NCBI GenBank assembly: GCA_013816895.1
Contig: JACDDR010000002.1
Location: 56,990-99,323, forward strand
Origin: Bacteroidota bacterium
Lineage (GTDB): Bacteria; Bacteroidota; Bacteroidia; B-17B0; Aurantibacillaceae
Direction of reading: 5' to 3'
DNA length: 42,334 bases
Notes under the pieces: model-generated
Databases searched by the model: none
Seen by the model: only the letters and a program-made list of their open reading frames with translations
What the model was told of the DNA's origin: nothing
In this document: positions 39,751 through 42,334 of the stretch, piece by piece
Layout: every line of letters starts with the position of its first letter
Position numbering within the stretch: the stretch's first letter is position 1
Translations under genes and position numbers: made by a program

Positions 39751-40506
39751 TTATTTTAAAATATTTGAATCAATCATTTTGTCGTTGGTAAAGCAAATGA
39801 AATCAAAATACCAGTGATGATCCTTCGTGTATCTATCGGGTTGCTCAAAAACAAAAATCACGTTATGAAGGCCGCCTTTGCGCGTTACGTTAAGGATCTT
39901 GTCGCCCCCGGGATTTTCATCTTTAAAATCTTTGAGTGGAATTGAAATGATCTGCCATTTGTCGGAAGGTTTTACAGTGATGTGTGCAAAAAAAGTATCG
40001 TCTGCTTCTTTTTCAAGTTTTCCGTTTTCGTTGTCATCCTCTTCCAGGATTACTTTTATTTTTTCCTCCTCCCCATTGCTTTGAGGAACATATATACGGA
40101 AGGTGAGATGATCTGTCAAGGTATCCAATTCAATATTGGCGCCCACTCCTTTCCCCCAGCCTCCATATCCTTCGGTAGAAAGCCAGTTGACCTTAAGAGC
40201 GGTTTTAGAGGCCATCGGATTTTTATCTATTTTGTCGTGATTTAATTCTATCTGCGTGCTCCCAAAACTGAAAAAGCCGTTTGCTTTTAGCAGAGAATCG
40301 CCCAGGGCAATGGAGTCGGGCTTACTCAAGCCTTCAAAATCTTCCATTAAAAGAATTACTTTATCCACTTCATTCACATTTTGATAATTACTGAGGGTGG
40401 CGCCCCGGCTTTCAGATATCAATAATTTTTTTTCAAGCATGAAAATAATGACCGCAGAGGCCACCAGCATTTGAAGTATAAAAAAAGCGCGTTTATTTGT
40501 TTCCAT
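39751..40506 (-). CDS. Membrane-anchored hypothetical protein with CBM11/CIA30-like beta-sandwich pattern
   Basis: N-terminal TM; LMEDFEG...GGWGKGVG...LTFRIYVPQSN...KWQIISIPLKDF...GGLHNVIFVFE. Confidence 0.55.
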   Translation of the reverse strand: METNKRAFFILQMLVASAVIIFMLEKKLLISESRGATLSNYQNVNEVDKVILLMEDFEGLSKPDSIALGDSLLKANGFFSFGSTQIELNHDKIDKNPMASKTALKVNWLSTEGYGGWGKGVGANIELDTLTDHLTFRIYVPQSNGEEEKIKVILEEDDNENGKLEKEADDTFFAHITVKPSDKWQIISIPLKDFKDENPGGDKILNVTRKGGLHNVIFVFEQPDRYTKDHHWYFDFICFTNDKMIDSNILK

Positions 40507-40698
40507 TCGGTACGGTTTTACAGGTCAAAACATCAGTGTGCCCTGTTTATGGCCCTAAATTATTGTGCCATAGGTTTCTCTAAAAATTGATAGCACAAGC
40601 AGGGGAAGAAAAGCTACCGGCGCCCTAAAATAACCACATGCATGGATTGTAGACGATTTACCTAATGGAAAAGGGATTTGATTTCAGAGAAGCCTCGA

Positions 40699-40720
40699 GA
40701 GGATTACTTGCGTGATCCTC
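40699..40720. repeat. Strong inverted repeat/hairpin GAGGATTAC-TTGC-GTGATCCTC
   Basis: 9-bp arms (one T:G pair) with a TTGC loop, read directly. Confidence 0.6.
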
Positions 40721-40738
40721 ATTGGTAAAGTTGCAAAT

Positions 40739-40756
40739 GCAAAACAATTGTTTTGC
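40739..40756. repeat. Perfect 18-bp palindrome GCAAAACAATTGTTTTGC
   Basis: Self reverse-complementary. Confidence 0.7.
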
Positions 40757-40824
40757 AAACAATTGCTTTTTGTGTTACACGTTCGTTTCAAAAAGCAAGC
40801 TTTTTCACACTTCCCTTTAAACAC

Positions 40825-40847
40825 AAAAAAACCGCCATGGGCGGTTT
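40825..40847 (-). terminator. Intrinsic terminator (leftward)
   Basis: Minus strand: AAACCGCC-CAT-GGCGGTTT followed by T run (plus-strand A run 40825-40831). Confidence 0.75.
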
Positions 40848-40856
40848 CGCATTTAC

Positions 40857-40880
40857 TTGTGACCCCGAGAGGATTCGACC
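40857..40880 (-). other. tRNA 3'-end-like remnant; putative att site / island boundary
   Basis: Minus strand GGTCGAATCCTCTCGGGGTCAC resembles a tRNA T-loop/T-stem 3' strand plus acceptor 3' strand, followed by a terminator; no tRNA 5' portion upstream. Confidence 0.5.
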
Positions 40881-40944
40881 TTTAAAGTGAACTTTAACTT
40901 GGGTCGGAACTTTTTAGGGGTAAAGTTTGTACCGATACAGCTAT

Positions 40945-41367
40945 TTAAGCTGCTGCTCCTAACTGCTTCCCGTGTTTGCGGGAGCCGGTTAAATTAAGAG
41001 CCTGTAGAAAATTTCGCTTTCCTCCGGCCATCTGCGTTAACAAATCCCGGTAAAAAGCTATTTGCTCCTTTAACTCTTTATAAAGGGTATCGGTGGCGGG
41101 ATCAAAAGACTTATTTGCTTTAACAGCTTCCTCTTTACCGTTCGGCAACATCTCCCCTTTACCTTCCATTAACCACTCTACGGAAGTTCCGTAAGCTTCA
41201 GCTATTCTATTAATAGTATCCCCTTGAGGATTCTTGGTGAAGCCTGATTCTATACGCCCTACGGCTATATGAGACAGATTAACCCTTTCGCCAAATGTGA
41301 TTTGACTGTGCCTGTAGTGATCCCGTAATTCCCTCACACGATCACCCAACGTTTGTTTTTTACTCAT
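40945..41367 (-). CDS. XRE-family HTH transcriptional regulator (phage repressor-like)
   Basis: LGDRVRELRDHYRHSQITFGERVNLSHIAVGRIESG...TINRIAEAYGTSVEWLMEGKGEML. Confidence 0.9.
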   Translation of the reverse strand: MSKKQTLGDRVRELRDHYRHSQITFGERVNLSHIAVGRIESGFTKNPQGDTINRIAEAYGTSVEWLMEGKGEMLPNGKEEAVKANKSFDPATDTLYKELKEQIAFYRDLLTQMAGGKRNFLQALNLTGSRKHGKQLGAAA

Positions 41368-41386
41368 GTTGATAACTTTGTTTATA

Positions 41387-41441
41387 ATTGTTTTAATATT
41401 GTTTTAATATTGTTTTAATATTGTTTTAATATTGTTTGCAT
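41387..41441 (+). repeat. 11-bp tandem repeat ATTGTTTTAAT, 4 perfect copies + 1 degenerate (ATTGTTTGCAT)
   Basis: Copies start at 41387, 41398, 41409, 41420, 41431. Confidence 0.95.
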
Positions 41442-41466
41442 ATTCTATTAAACTAAGTTACATTTG
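41435..41466 (+). promoter_or_regulatory. Rightward promoter for the HTH operon
   Basis: TTTG (41435-41438) - 20 bp - TACATTTG (41459-41466). Confidence 0.6.
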
Positions 41467-41493
41467 TGATGTAAACGTTTAAACAATATTAAT

Positions 41494-41525
41494 CAAATAT
41501 ATAAACAATTTAGAAACAATGCAAA
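41494..41525 (-). promoter_or_regulatory. Leftward promoter for the XRE gene
   Basis: Minus strand TTTG (41525-41522) - 20 bp - TATATTTG (41501-41494). Confidence 0.5.
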
Positions 41526-41743
41526 TACCGAGGAAAATATTAAGCAGTTGGAAAAAGTTCTACCAGTATGGAAGATTAGATAAAGTCGCTGCCGGAACCG
41601 GACTAAGTAAGTACACCATTAGCAGGGTAATGAATGTCGGTAAGTGTGAAGATGAGACATTCGAGAAGTTATATGAGTTTTTTAAAAGCGAGGCGGTAAG
41701 GGAGAAATCTAAAATAAAGCAATCAGAAACAGATTTTAACTAA
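41519..41743 (+). CDS. Small HTH protein (Cro-like position)
   Basis: LDKVAAGTGLSKYTISRVMNVGKCEDETFEKLYEFF HTH pattern; divergent from XRE gene. Confidence 0.7.
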   Translation: MQIPRKILSSWKKFYQYGRLDKVAAGTGLSKYTISRVMNVGKCEDETFEKLYEFFKSEAVREKSKIKQSETDFN

Positions 41744-41970
41744 TGAATAAGCTGAAAGAACATAGCATACTCTTAAACAGGGATCAGATAAGCGAGCTTA
41801 CCGAGCCTTTAACCCGCGGATTAAAACATCAGGCGGCTCAGTATGTAGGTGTTAAGCCTGCCGCTTTATCGAGATACTTTCAATACAGAGTAGATCAGAA
41901 TGGATGGGTAATATCTTCTAAAGTACTTGAGAAGCTGAAAGAGTTTATTAATCAGATAAAAGTAAAATAA
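41743..41970 (+). CDS. Small putative HTH protein
   Basis: LKHQAAQYVGVKPAALSRYFQYRVDQNGWVIS; TAATG overlaps with both neighbours. Confidence 0.6.
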   Translation: MNKLKEHSILLNRDQISELTEPLTRGLKHQAAQYVGVKPAALSRYFQYRVDQNGWVISSKVLEKLKEFINQIKVK

Positions 41971-42305
41971 TGCAAAGCTTCCACAATACTATACTCTCTG
42001 AAGGTCAGCAATTACTTGACTTTGAATCCAAAGCACAAACTCAGGATGAACAAGTGCTAACTGTTTTTAAAGCGCATAACAAGCCTTTAACGTGGTGTAT
42101 GGTAGCGGAGTGCTTGCCGGATATGAACCAGGTTAGCTTAAAAAGATCGCTGTCTACGCTAAAGAATAAGGGGCTATTATTTAAAACGGATGTACTGGTT
42201 AAGGGTAATTACGGTAAACAAACTCACTTTGTAGATTCTCATCATAATAGGCCACCTGTACTCATCCAAAATAGGCCACTCATTCTCACCAAAGTGTACC
42301 ATTGA
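41970..42305 (+). pseudogene. Winged-helix-like protein, C-terminus probably replaced by insertion-element sequence
   Basis: EQVLTVFKAHNKPLTWCMVAECLPDMNQVSLKRSLSTLKNKGLLFKT; tail HHNRPPVLIQNRPLILTKVYH is encoded by the repeat array at 42230 onward. Confidence 0.5.
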
Positions 42306-42334
42306 TTCTCATTCAAAATAGGCCACTTTAAAAA
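42230..42334. mobile_element. Putative IS21-family-like element terminus (cut by window edge)
   Basis: Repeated TCTCATCNNAATAGGCCAC units ending at 42255, 42279 and 42326 with a degenerate unit between; ~24-bp periodicity. Confidence 0.45.

Noticed and set aside
40857-40880. Calling a complete tRNA gene at the tRNA-like segment
   Set aside because: Only the 3' T-arm/acceptor half is present; the minus-strand upstream sequence cannot be folded by eye into D and anticodon arms.
41387-41441. The 11-bp tandem repeat considered as a CRISPR or plasmid iteron array
   Set aside because: No spacers, so not CRISPR; no Rep gene visible, and location between divergent HTH genes favours an operator array, though iteron function cannot be excluded.

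Overview
This is a chromosomal window from a Bacteroidetes-type bacterium, judged from gene content and TAnnTTTG-type promoters. About 40.5 kb is ordinary housekeeping or niche DNA, and the right-hand ~1.5 kb looks like the end of an integrated element. Left to right: an oxidative-stress cluster (Dps C-terminus, catalase, OsmC); a soluble PAS/GAF-HK-REC-HK hybrid kinase; an ECF42-type sigma factor with SnoaL-like, VOC and YciI/DGPF partners; a cold-type group (DEAD-box helicase, cold-shock protein, fatty-acid desaturase); metG; a NUMOD4-like protein with a degenerate HNH; LD-carboxypeptidase; alpha/beta hydrolase; bshB1; lpxD; a glycan cluster (three glycosyltransferases, NAD epimerase, asnB-type, WcaF-type) with murB; relA/spoT; ogt; acs; TPR-SpoIIE phosphatase; OmpA-like lipoprotein; mscL; S46 peptidase; acyltransferase-3 with a CBM-like protein. 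The best candidate for something undescribed is at the right edge. A tRNA-3'-end-like remnant with a terminator (40829-40880) is followed by a divergent XRE/HTH regulatory module. The intergenic region of that module has two face-to-face promoters, each with a 20-bp spacer, an 8-bp palindrome midway between them, and flanking 11-bp-phased ATTGTTT/AAACAAT repeats in opposite orientations. The third gene rightward runs into a ~24-bp-periodic GGCCAC repeat array resembling an IS21-family terminus. Another notable item is a glycosyltransferase whose conserved N-terminus has no ATG/GTG/TTG start and may begin at ATT. All homology calls are by eye; no searches were run.
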